In this document: piece by piece, positions 8,862-16,237 of the stretch | Layout of the letters: each line of letters opens with the position of its first letter | How positions within the stretch are numbered: the stretch's first letter is position 1 | Origin: Actinoplanes lutulentus | Lineage (GTDB): Bacteria > Actinomycetota > Actinomycetes > Mycobacteriales > Micromonosporaceae | DNA length: 64,000 nucleotides | Assembly: GCF_003259845.1 (NCBI RefSeq) | Contig: NZ_QLMJ01000028.1 | Coordinates: 94,640-158,639 of the forward strand | Direction of reading: 5' to 3' | Notes under the pieces: generated by a model | Databases searched by the model: none | Seen by the model: only the letters and a program-made list of their open reading frames with translations | Told to the model about the DNA's origin: nothing | Position numbers and translations under genes: made by a program

Positions 8862-8870
8862 GCCGGGGGT
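8847..8870. terminator. Bidirectional hairpin holding both stop codons
   Basis: ACCCCCGGC (8847-8855) pairs perfectly with GCCGGGGGT (8862-8870) around a 6-base loop. The TAA of the RDD gene lies in the loop, and the TGA of the opposite gene starts at the last stem base. No U tract is present, as is usual in high-GC actinobacteria. Confidence 0.6.
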
Positions 8871-9328
8871 CAGCAGGGGACCTGGGTGCGGTTCGCTTTC
8901 TGGGTCCAGGTGCAGGTGTCCACCGCGCTGCCGGTGGGGTCGCGCAGGGTGGCGGTGTCGCCGGTGTTGTTCCAGAGGTAGTTGCCGCTGTTCCAATACC
9001 TGTCGGTCGCCGTGTCGGTGCCTCGGCCGGTGTGCAGCCGGAGTTTCGCCTTGGCCGCGATCGTCACCGCGCCGAACGTGTAGACCCGCCCGCCCTGCTC
9101 GCGGATCGACCAGCCCTTGATCGCGACGGGCTTGGCGCTCTCGTTGACCAGGGCGACCCACTCGGCATTCACGCTCTCGTTGGTACGCGTGTCCTTGCCG
9201 GGGGAGTCGTACTGGGCGACGTCAAGCCGCGGCACCGGCGTGGTGACGGCCTGAGCCGGAACGGCCTGAGCCGGAACAGCCTGAGCGGGAACAACGGCGG
9301 CGAGCGCGCTGGCGATGAGCAGGATCAC
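8870..9328 (-). CDS. Secreted lamin-tail-domain (LTD) protein
   Basis: A short hydrophobic leader (MILLIASALAAVVPAQA) is followed by three AVPAQ-type repeats encoded by a 15-bp tandem repeat. A single lamin-tail immunoglobulin-like domain of about 115 residues then begins at RLDVAQYDSPG and includes EWVALVNESAKPVAIKGWSIRE, GGRVYTF and YLWNNTGDTATLRD. Two cysteines near the end (TCTW and the terminal C) could form a disulfide. Such domains are found on secreted nucleases and adhesins; here the domain stands alone, so it is probably a surface or matrix binding protein. It converges with the RDD gene at a shared hairpin. Confidence 0.85.
   Translation of the reverse strand: MILLIASALAAVVPAQAVPAQAVPAQAVTTPVPRLDVAQYDSPGKDTRTNESVNAEWVALVNESAKPVAIKGWSIREQGGRVYTFGAVTIAAKAKLRLHTGRGTDTATDRYWNSGNYLWNNTGDTATLRDPTGSAVDTCTWTQKANRTQVPC
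9248..9292. repeat. 15-bp tandem repeat, three copies
   Basis: Units at 9248-9262, 9263-9277 and 9278-9292. The first two are identical and the third differs at two positions. They lie in frame in the lamin-tail gene and encode three AVPAQ-type units after the signal peptide. Confidence 0.85.
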
Positions 9329-9361
9329 GCGTTGATTGTGCCGCTTTGGGCTATTGTCGGC

Positions 9362-9853
9362 CTAGGCTTCCACGAACGAGTCAGCCAAGCGTCGACTGCG
9401 ATAGCTTCGAGTCTTGTGCCGGTTTCCGCAGACCTCCATCGAGCACCAGCGACCGGCCCCGCCACGGGACGCGTCGTAGAACGCCCAGCGGCAGTCGGGC
9501 GCCGCGCACAGCCGCAGTCGCTGCCAGCTGCCGTCGGCGACCGCGTGCGCGACGGCGACCGCGATCACGCCCAGCGCGGGGTCGGCGACCGGCGAGCCGA
9601 TCCGGAGCCGGCCGTCCGCGAAGGCTTCGAGGCGCAACGGGAAGGCGGCGATCGCTTCGGCGGCGGATCCCTCGCCGGCAAGCGCCGCGCGCAGGGAGGC
9701 GCGCAGCTTGGCGGCCGCTTCGCGGTCCGCCACCTGGTGGGTGGAGACCCAGGCGGAGAGGGTGTCGGCGCCCTTGTGGGGTACGCCATGACGGCTGAAC
9801 GTACGTTCGTCGAGAGTGTTGAGAAACTCCTCGACGACCCGAAGATCGATCAC
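9362..9853 (-). CDS. CGNR zinc-finger / ABATE-domain regulator-like protein
   Basis: From GTG at 9853 (VIDLRVVEEFLNTLDERTF) the protein is 163 residues. An N-terminal ABATE-like stress-response region (FLNTLD) leads to a C-terminal CGNR zinc finger: LRLCAAPDCRWAFYDASRGGAGRWCSMEVCGNRHKTRSYR, with four cysteines and the name-giving CGNR. Proteins of this architecture are thought to be transcription regulators, but few have been tested. The frame is open to 9979, but the extra residues would overlap the upstream LUD gene. It lies 67 bases after that gene on the same strand and may be co-transcribed. Confidence 0.88.
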   Translation of the reverse strand: MIDLRVVEEFLNTLDERTFSRHGVPHKGADTLSAWVSTHQVADREAAAKLRASLRAALAGEGSAAEAIAAFPLRLEAFADGRLRIGSPVADPALGVIAVAVAHAVADGSWQRLRLCAAPDCRWAFYDASRGGAGRWCSMEVCGNRHKTRSYRSRRLADSFVEA

Positions 9854-9920
9854 GCCGCCACTGTACAGCAGGACGACACCAATGCTCGCGTTCACCGGTG
9901 TTGGTCGCTCCAAGGCGTGG

Positions 9921-10529
9921 TCAGAAGCCGATCGCCTCACGGACCAGGACCACTGTGCCTCGTCCGGGGAAGGCCTCACGCTCCAGGATCAGGATCTTCG
10001 CGAGGAATGAGGACTGGCCGTACCGCTCCTGCAGACGCTGCTGCTCGCGCGGCAGGCTGTAGGTGCGCAGCCGCCGCAACGCCGTCTCGAGGTCGGGCAC
10101 CACCTTCTGTGCGCCGGCCACCCAGATCACCTGCCGGGCGCCTGAAGCGTACGGGGCGAACTGGCTGCCGCTCGCCGAACCGATCACCAGATGACCCTCT
10201 TCGGTCACGGCGTGGACACTGCCGACCACGACGTCGGGCTGGGCCCCGAGACGGATCACGTCATAGACGTCGTCCGAGGCGGGCGCGGCGTTCGCGCGTA
10301 CCGAAAGGAAGTCTCCTGAGTCGTCGAGGTCGGACGTGATGCCCGAGACGCGAAGCGTCTCGCTGAGTGCGGTGAAAACGGTCTTGTCACGGGGGACCAG
10401 GCCGGCGACGAGGCGGCGGGCGTCGTCGGCGGTGTCGGTCACGTGGGTGAGAAAGCCGTTGTCCTGCAGCGCCTTGGCAGCCCGATCGACCCGGTCGGCC
10501 TCGGCGGCGACGGCAAAGGTTGCGTCCAT
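9921..10529 (-). CDS. LUD-domain protein (LutC/YkgG type)
   Basis: The 202-residue protein starts at ATG 10529, eight bases downstream of GGGAG (10537-10541). The LUD pattern is clear: VPRDKTVFTALSETLRVSGI, DVVVGSVHAVTEEGHLVIGSASGSQFAPYASGARQVIWVAGAQKVVPDLETALRRLRTY. The second stretch matches the substrate-site region of LutC/YkgG proteins linked to lactate oxidation. There are no iron-sulfur LutAB partners nearby, so it acts alone or with genes elsewhere. It is divergent from an HxlR regulator at 10628, which probably controls it. Confidence 0.88.
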   Translation of the reverse strand: MDATFAVAAEADRVDRAAKALQDNGFLTHVTDTADDARRLVAGLVPRDKTVFTALSETLRVSGITSDLDDSGDFLSVRANAAPASDDVYDVIRLGAQPDVVVGSVHAVTEEGHLVIGSASGSQFAPYASGARQVIWVAGAQKVVPDLETALRRLRTYSLPREQQRLQERYGQSSFLAKILILEREAFPGRGTVVLVREAIGF

Positions 10530-10558
10530 ATCTGGTTCTCCCATCTGGTAACTAGGAC

Positions 10559-10575
10559 CATCGTCGGAGACGATG
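10559..10575. promoter_or_regulatory. Perfect inverted repeat between LUD and HxlR genes
   Basis: CATCGTC and GACGATG are 7-bp arms around GGA in the divergent intergenic region. This is a candidate HxlR operator or promoter element. Confidence 0.45.
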
Positions 10576-10627
10576 AAGCGACGCGGAAGACGGCACTTCG
10601 CCGTGCCTGGGTTACCTGGAGGTGCCT

Positions 10628-10996
10628 GTGGAGACCGAGGACTGCCGGGTTCGCGAGGTGCTGGACAAGGTCGGTGACAAGTGGTCGGTGAGTGTCATCG
10701 GAGTCCTCGGCCGGGAAACCCGCCGGTTCAGTGAGGTCAAGCGCGCCATTCCCGGTATCAGCCAGCGCATGCTCACCGTGACGCTGCGCGCTCTCGAGCG
10801 CGACGGCCTGGTGACCAGGACCGTGTACGCGACGGTGCCGCCGCGGGTCGACTATGCGCTCACGGCGCTGGGGCTGACGCTGCTCGACTCGGCGTGGCCG
10901 CTGATGAACTGGGCCCTCGACCACGTGGGGGAGATCGACAAGGCGCGGGACGCGTACGACCGGCAGCGCCCCGAGGTGCCCCCGCAGCAGCCATGA
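10628..10996 (+). CDS. HxlR-family winged-helix regulator
   Basis: The 122-residue protein is a single HxlR domain: CRVREVLDKVGDKWSVSVIGVLGRETRRFSEVKRAIPGISQRMLTVTLRALERDGLVTRTVYATVPPRVDYALTALG, in which KW, the SQRMLT helix and the VPPRVDY wing are hallmarks. An N-terminal cysteine (residue 6) is the usual redox or electrophile sensing position in this family. The start is GTG at 10628, because TGGAGG at 10617-10622 gives good spacing; an upstream GTG at 10622 lies inside that sequence. It is divergent from the LUD gene, its likely target. Confidence 0.92.
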   Translation: METEDCRVREVLDKVGDKWSVSVIGVLGRETRRFSEVKRAIPGISQRMLTVTLRALERDGLVTRTVYATVPPRVDYALTALGLTLLDSAWPLMNWALDHVGEIDKARDAYDRQRPEVPPQQP

Positions 10997-11019
10997 ACGC
11001 GGCCCATCCAGCCGCACCG

Positions 11020-11101
11020 CACCGAGCCCCGCCCGCGCCGCACCGCCACTCGCCGCGCCGCACCGAGCCCTGCCCGCGCCGCACCGCCACCCGCCGCGCC
11101 G
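11020..11101. repeat. 41-bp tandem repeat, two copies plus a partial third
   Basis: Copies at 11020-11060 and 11061-11101 differ at only a few positions, and a partial third follows. The unit is made of CACCG- and GCCCGCGCCG-like words. It lies just after the HxlR gene, outside coding sequence. Confidence 0.75.
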
Positions 11102-11130
11102 CACCGCCACTCGCCCCGCGCCGCCACGCC

Positions 11131-11180
11131 GCGATCTTGGCAGGCTGCGCCCATTTCGGCGGGGAGCTTGCCAAGGTCGC
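11131..11180. repeat. Dispersed palindromic element, copy 1
   Basis: Outer arms GCGATCTTGGCA (11131-11142) and TGCCAAGGTCGC (11169-11180) pair with a single G-T mismatch. The interior is different from that of copy 2 near 63.7 kb, but the arms are nearly the same. It lies between the convergent ends of the HxlR and GH43 genes. Confidence 0.7.
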
Positions 11181-11216
11181 GAACGGGGTGGGCGGCGGCG
11201 GGTGGGATGGGAGCGG

Positions 11217-14200
11217 TCAGCGAATGTTCTTCGCCCTGGGGGATACGACCAGGCCGCCGCCGGCCAGCGGGCCGGACCAGAGCTTGCCGGCGACCGTGAC
11301 AGTCAGGATGTTGCCGGAGACGGCTACGGCGAAGGCGTGTTTGCCCTTGCCGTCGAGCGTACCGACGCCGGTGTAGAGCGCCGACTTACCCAGCACCACC
11401 GCCGGGCCCTGGCTGGTCGCCGCGAAGACACGGCCGTCGGGCAGCCGTAGCCACGTGGCGCCGCCGTACGCGCCGCCCTTCGCCACGAATGCCACGTCGG
11501 GGCCGTTCTTCAGCCAGCCGCTGCCGGCGACCTGGCCGGCGCCGGTGACATAGGTGACCGTGTACGGCAGCGTCACCGACGCCGAACCGCCATCGTCGTC
11601 ACTTACGGTCACCTGCGGGCGGTAGGCGCCAACTGCGGTGAAGGCGTGCTTCACGGTGCAGACGCCGGCCGCAACGGTCCCGGCCGACGAGACGCCGTCG
11701 CCCCAGGTGGCCGTGCAGGTCAGGGCGTCGGCGCTGCCCGGGTCGCTTACCGATACCTGCCGGGTCACGACGGATCCGGTGGAGACCGGCGCGGTGGGTG
11801 CGGGCCTGCCACCCGGTGCCACAGCGACCGGAGCAGCGTTGCTGACCGTGACGGTAGTGACGTCACTGCTGGCGGTTCCGCTCGCGCCTGCGGTGGAGCC
11901 AGTGCCGGTGGAGGTAGTGGCGTTGGTGGGGTCGGTGGTCAGGGTCAGGTTGAAGGTTCCGTTGTCGGGGCAGGTCACTGTGGTAGCCGGGTCGTGGATG
12001 TCGGCGAACGTGCACGGGCCGGACCAGGTGGCCTGGTTGGCCGTGTTCGACACTCGGCCGGACAGCGTGATCGGTGAGCCCTCCACCCCGGAGACGTCCG
12101 GGCCGGCGTTCGCCACGGTCACCGGTGACACGCTCTCCAGCGTCGGTACGACCGGCTGGATGGATCCGTCGGCCGCGAAGCGCAGACGGTCGATGGTGGT
12201 CTCGCGATGGGTTCCGTCGCCGCCGGGTATCGCGAACCGGTGGTAGGCGATGTACCAGTCGTCGCTGCCCGGCACCCGTACGACCGAGTGGTGACCGGTG
12301 CCGAGGATGCCGAGTGACGGGTCCTTCGCGAGGATCACGCCGGCCCGGTCGCTCCACGGCCCGAGCGGCGAGTCACCGGTTGCGTACGCCACCCGGTAGT
12401 CGGCACTACGGGTGTCGTTCTCCGACCACATGAAGTAGTAGGTGCCGTTCCGCTTGATGACGAAACTGCCCTCGTTGTAGTTGGCCGGCTTGTACGTCTT
12501 GACGTGACTTGACTCGAATGAAGTCAAGTCGTCGTTCAACTTGACTTGATAGGAGTTGCCGTTGCCCCAGTACAGATACGACGACCCGTCATCGTCGGTG
12601 AACACAGCTGCATCGATCATCTGTCCGCTGTACGTTCCGGCTGCCACGAGTGGCTTGCCGAGCGCATCGACAAACGGTCCGGCCGGTGAGTCAGCGACGG
12701 CGACACCGAGATGCTTGGCGGTATTGCCGGTCGCCAGGCCGCCGCTGAAGTACAGGTAGTACTTCCCGTCGCGCTGGGCGAACGCCGGCGCCCACGCGCT
12801 GTTGTCGGCCCACGTCACGTCCGGGCCGAGGTCCAGCGCCACGCCGTGGTCTTTCCAGTGGACCAGGTCCTTCGACGAGAACGCGTGGATCTGCGTGCCC
12901 GACCAGCCGTCGAAGCCGTCGGTTGTCGGGTGGATCCAGAACGTGTCGCCGACGACGCTGATGTTCGGGTCGGCGTACAGGCCTGGCAGGACCGGGCTCT
13001 TCATGACCAGGGCCTGGGCGGTCCACTCGCGCTGGGCGCCGTCCGGGCCGGTGATCGTGTATGTGACCGGCTTGCTGAAGTCACGTGCGGTGCCCGACGC
13101 CGGCGAGATCGTCGCGCCGGAGGCCAGAATGAACGACGGCGCCAGCGCGGTCAGCGACGTGCCCTCGGCCACCGGCAGTTTGACCACGGCATTCGTGTCG
13201 TCGACGATCGCGTCCACCTTGAGCTGCGGCAACGTCACCGCGGCAATCGACGTCGTCCTACCGGCCAGGGTGAGGATCTCCGGCGCGGACAGCGCCGTGT
13301 TGTAGACCCGGAAGTCGTCCACCTCACCGGCGAAGTACGGGTCGGACGAGTACAGCGACCGACCCACATAACCGCTGTACGCCTTCGCCGGGTCGTACAG
13401 ATCGGAGGGTTTGACCGTGACCCCGGTCGCGGAAGCGACCTTGACGCCGTTGAGGTACATGGTCGCGGTGCTGCCGTCGACCGTGACGGCGAGATGCTGC
13501 CAGCTGCCGCCGGGCAGAGGTGCGGTGGACGGCAGCTTCGACTCGGCCGACCACGATCCCGTGGTGATCGCCGAGTAGAGCGCGTTGCCGCCGTTTCGCG
13601 GACTGCTGAACAGGTATTTCGTGCTGTCCGGCCCCAGACCGTAGATCCACTGGTTGACCGTGGTGGACGCGTTCCACTTCACCCAGGTCGCGACGGTCGC
13701 CTTCGACGCCTGGCGCAGCACACCGTTCGGGATCGTCACGTAGGGCGAGTTGGTGCCGCCGGCCATCGCGAACGAACTGCCGGAGACGCCGGTGCCCCAG
13801 GCCGGAGTGCGGTTGTAGACACCGTCGAAGCCGTTGCCGGAGCTGTCCTTCGCGACGGTTCCGCTGGTCTCGTCGAACTTGTAGTGCACGCGGAGGCCCT
13901 GTGCCGGCGCCGGCTCCTCAAACCGAGCCGAGATCCGGTCGTATTCAGCCTTGGTGACCGGCAGGATCGTGCCGTGTCGGGGCCGGGACGGCAGGCTGTA
14001 GCTCGGCTCCGCGGTCCAGACGCCGGAGTCCAGGTCGGTCGTGGAGAACGGCACGTAACCGCGGCCGCCGTACTCGTCGATGAAGAGGTACCACTTGTCA
14101 GCGGTGTTCGACTTGAAGATCAGCGGGCCCTCGCCCTGGCTGAGCGCCCCGGACCCGATGCACTCCTTGACCAGGTCGTAACTCAGGTCGAGCAGGTCCG

Positions 14201-16112
14201 TCGACTTCTCCTGGATGAGGAACTTGCTGCACGGCGACGTGGACGAGTTGTTCCGCTCGTCCTTGGTGATCCGGTGGTAGACACCCTCGTGCTCGATCAC
14301 CGTGGAGTCGATCACCGAGTACCCGGGGTCCTTCCAGACCTTCGGCTCGCTGAACGTGTAGAAGTCGCGGGTCGTCGCGTACATCATCCGGTTGTAGGTG
14401 CTGCCCGAGTGCGACGTGTCAGCGGCGTCGTAGAGCTTCGAGGCCCAGAAGACCACGTACGCGCCCAGCGACGTGTCGTAGAACGCCTCCGGCGCCCAGG
14501 TGTTGCCGGCCGTGTCCGGTGACACCTTGACCAGGCGCTGGTCGGTCCAGTTCACCAGGTCGGTCGACTCCCACACCATGATCGACTTGCTGCCGGTGCG
14601 CTGCGAGGCGTCCCAGTCACCGTTGCCGTAGATCTTGAGGTCGGTGGCGATCTGGTAGAACTTGTCGCCCTCCGGCGAGCGGATGATGAACGGGTCCCGC
14701 AGGCCCTGGGTGCCGAGCGTCGAGGTGAGCACCGGCTGACCGTTGTTGATCTCACGCCAGCGCAGCGGGTCGTTGCCGTCGGACAGAGCGTTGTAGACCT
14801 GCTCGCCGTTCGAGGAGCCCTCGCCGGTGAAGTAGCTGAACAGGTAACCCTCGTACGGGGCGGCGGCCGGCCGGGCGGGGACGACAGCGGTGAAGTCCCG
14901 GTCCGCTGTCGCGCTGCCGGCTGTCACATGAGCCGTCAAGGTGATCGATGACGACGAAGAGGGCCGGCGAACCACCCCGGTCGGTGAGATCACCGACGGG
15001 TCACTCGACGACCACGTCACCGTCGTGCCGAAGGACCCGGCGACTGGCAGCGTCAGGTTGCCGCGCACGTCATCCAGGTTGTTGACCGCTAATAAAACAG
15101 CCGCGGCCTCAGCGGTCTCTTGATCGCCGTACTCCGCGCGTACCGAAATGGTGAAGGTCTTGGTCCCGGAAGCCGCACCGCGCCGCAGGGTTGCGGTGAG
15201 CGTGGCGTGCCCATCGGGCGCGCCCGCGGCCGGACGGGTGACCTTGCCGGTGGCCGTGACCAGCGCGGGGTCGCTGGTGGACCAGGTGATCGCCGAGCCG
15301 TTGGCGGCGGTCGCGGGCAGCGTGAGGTCGGCGATGACCGCGCTGGTGTCGCCCAGATCGAGGGCCGCGGTGTCGGCCGTGACCGCCTCGGAGTTCGACG
15401 GAGCGGCGAGAGCGAGAGCCTCGTCGGCGGCAAGGGCGCGGTCGTAGACGCGGAAGTCGCGGATGCGGCCGTTGAAGTAGCGGTCGCCGGTGTAGAGCGA
15501 GCGGCCGATGTAGTTCGCCGTGGTCGAACCGCCGCCGATCGCGCTCGGCAGGACGCTGATGCCGGTGTTCGTGGCGACCGCGACGCCGTCCTCGTAGAGC
15601 GTGCCGGTGGTGCCGGTCTGCGTGTACGCGACGTGCTTCCACGTGCCCCGGCCGAGATTGCGGCCGTCGGCCGGGCGGGTGTTCTGCTCACCGGTCCAGT
15701 TGCTCAGCGAGATCGAGTTACGCAGCGTGTTGCCGGTTGCGAAGAGGTACCCGTTTCCGTAACCGGTGGCAGCGTCGGTGTTGCCGAAGCCGTAGAGGAA
15801 GTACGGCGAGGCCTGCGCGGGGTCGATCTTCACGTCGAAGGCGACGCTGACCGCGGACCGGTCGCGCAGCAGGTTGTCCGGCAGCTTCACGTAAGTGTCG
15901 GCGCCGTTGAACCTCAGACCCTGCGCGCCCTCCCACGCGGCGGCGCCCAGGACGGTGCCATTGCGGTTGTTGCCGGACGAGTCGGTGGCGACCGTGCCGG
16001 AGGTTTCGTCAAGGCGGTAATGGAGCAGAAGGCCGTCCTCCGGCGCCGCCTGTGCGGGCGAGCCGAGCGTGCTGACGGACAGGAACATGACGAGCGCTAA
16101 CACACGACGCAT
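11217..16112 (-). CDS. Secreted multidomain glycoside hydrolase with two GH43 and two LamG domains
   Basis: This 1631-residue protein has a signal peptide (about 1-22, cleaved after AQA) and then a LamG/concanavalin-like domain (25-235). Two bacterial Ig-like repeats (240-410) are followed by a first GH43 five-blade propeller (415-700) with candidate catalytic residues in LRDPF, VIDSTVIEH and GEGPLIF. A second LamG (715-955), a strand-rich spacer and a second GH43 (1035-1345) follow, the latter with YADPN, MIDAAVF and NEGSFVIKR. Ig/PKD-like domains end the chain. GH43 enzymes cleave arabinan, arabinoxylan or xylo-oligosaccharides. GGGAG precedes the ATG at 16112, and a promoter with a LacI-type operator lies upstream. 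No anchor motif is visible, so it is probably extracellular. Confidence 0.93.
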   Translation of the reverse strand: MRRVLALVMFLSVSTLGSPAQAAPEDGLLLHYRLDETSGTVATDSSGNNRNGTVLGAAAWEGAQGLRFNGADTYVKLPDNLLRDRSAVSVAFDVKIDPAQASPYFLYGFGNTDAATGYGNGYLFATGNTLRNSISLSNWTGEQNTRPADGRNLGRGTWKHVAYTQTGTTGTLYEDGVAVATNTGISVLPSAIGGGSTTANYIGRSLYTGDRYFNGRIRDFRVYDRALAADEALALAAPSNSEAVTADTAALDLGDTSAVIADLTLPATAANGSAITWSTSDPALVTATGKVTRPAAGAPDGHATLTATLRRGAASGTKTFTISVRAEYGDQETAEAAAVLLAVNNLDDVRGNLTLPVAGSFGTTVTWSSSDPSVISPTGVVRRPSSSSSITLTAHVTAGSATADRDFTAVVPARPAAAPYEGYLFSYFTGEGSSNGEQVYNALSDGNDPLRWREINNGQPVLTSTLGTQGLRDPFIIRSPEGDKFYQIATDLKIYGNGDWDASQRTGSKSIMVWESTDLVNWTDQRLVKVSPDTAGNTWAPEAFYDTSLGAYVVFWASKLYDAADTSHSGSTYNRMMYATTRDFYTFSEPKVWKDPGYSVIDSTVIEHEGVYHRITKDERNNSSTSPCSKFLIQEKSTDLLDLSYDLVKECIGSGALSQGEGPLIFKSNTADKWYLFIDEYGGRGYVPFSTTDLDSGVWTAEPSYSLPSRPRHGTILPVTKAEYDRISARFEEPAPAQGLRVHYKFDETSGTVAKDSSGNGFDGVYNRTPAWGTGVSGSSFAMAGGTNSPYVTIPNGVLRQASKATVATWVKWNASTTVNQWIYGLGPDSTKYLFSSPRNGGNALYSAITTGSWSAESKLPSTAPLPGGSWQHLAVTVDGSTATMYLNGVKVASATGVTVKPSDLYDPAKAYSGYVGRSLYSSDPYFAGEVDDFRVYNTALSAPEILTLAGRTTSIAAVTLPQLKVDAIVDDTNAVVKLPVAEGTSLTALAPSFILASGATISPASGTARDFSKPVTYTITGPDGAQREWTAQALVMKSPVLPGLYADPNISVVGDTFWIHPTTDGFDGWSGTQIHAFSSKDLVHWKDHGVALDLGPDVTWADNSAWAPAFAQRDGKYYLYFSGGLATGNTAKHLGVAVADSPAGPFVDALGKPLVAAGTYSGQMIDAAVFTDDDGSSYLYWGNGNSYQVKLNDDLTSFESSHVKTYKPANYNEGSFVIKRNGTYYFMWSENDTRSADYRVAYATGDSPLGPWSDRAGVILAKDPSLGILGTGHHSVVRVPGSDDWYIAYHRFAIPGGDGTHRETTIDRLRFAADGSIQPVVPTLESVSPVTVANAGPDVSGVEGSPITLSGRVSNTANQATWSGPCTFADIHDPATTVTCPDNGTFNLTLTTDPTNATTSTGTGSTAGASGTASSDVTTVTVSNAAPVAVAPGGRPAPTAPVSTGSVVTRQVSVSDPGSADALTCTATWGDGVSSAGTVAAGVCTVKHAFTAVGAYRPQVTVSDDDGGSASVTLPYTVTYVTGAGQVAGSGWLKNGPDVAFVAKGGAYGGATWLRLPDGRVFAATSQGPAVVLGKSALYTGVGTLDGKGKHAFAVAVSGNILTVTVAGKLWSGPLAGGGLVVSPRAKNIR

Positions 16113-16142
16113 CGGTTCTCCCGTAACGGTGGCGTTGCCGAA

Positions 16143-16171
16143 GTGTTAACGCTCACAGTTTGCGCTGTCAA
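16143..16171 (-). promoter_or_regulatory. Promoter and LacI-type operator of the GH43 gene
   Basis: On the minus strand a perfect -35 TTGACA (16171-16166) is followed after 17 bases by TAACAC (16148-16143). The sequence TGTTAACGCTCACA (16144-16157, plus strand) is a near-palindrome like LacI-family operators of plant-polysaccharide genes in actinobacteria. It covers the -10 and the end of the spacer, so binding would repress. Confidence 0.6.
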
Positions 16172-16201
16172 GAAGTTCGATGTCTTGCCTGATCAATCCG
16201 G

Positions 16202-16228
16202 CTCAGCTCTGGCCCGCCCGGGCCGATA
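16202..16228 (+). promoter_or_regulatory. FliA-type (flagellar sigma) promoter candidate
   Basis: CTCA at 16202-16205 and GCCGATA at 16222-16228 are separated by 16 bases, matching the -35/-10 pattern of flagellar sigma factors. The next start codon is at 16238. A perfect repeat GGCCCG-CC-CGGGCC (16211-16224) lies in the spacer and runs into the -10 element. Confidence 0.55.
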
Positions 16229-16237
16229 CACACGGAC

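Noticed and set aside
12711..14522. Plus-strand open frame of 603 codons inside the GH43 gene
   Set aside because: Antisense to catalytic GH43 and LamG sequence; Arg/Val/Asp-rich with no motif.
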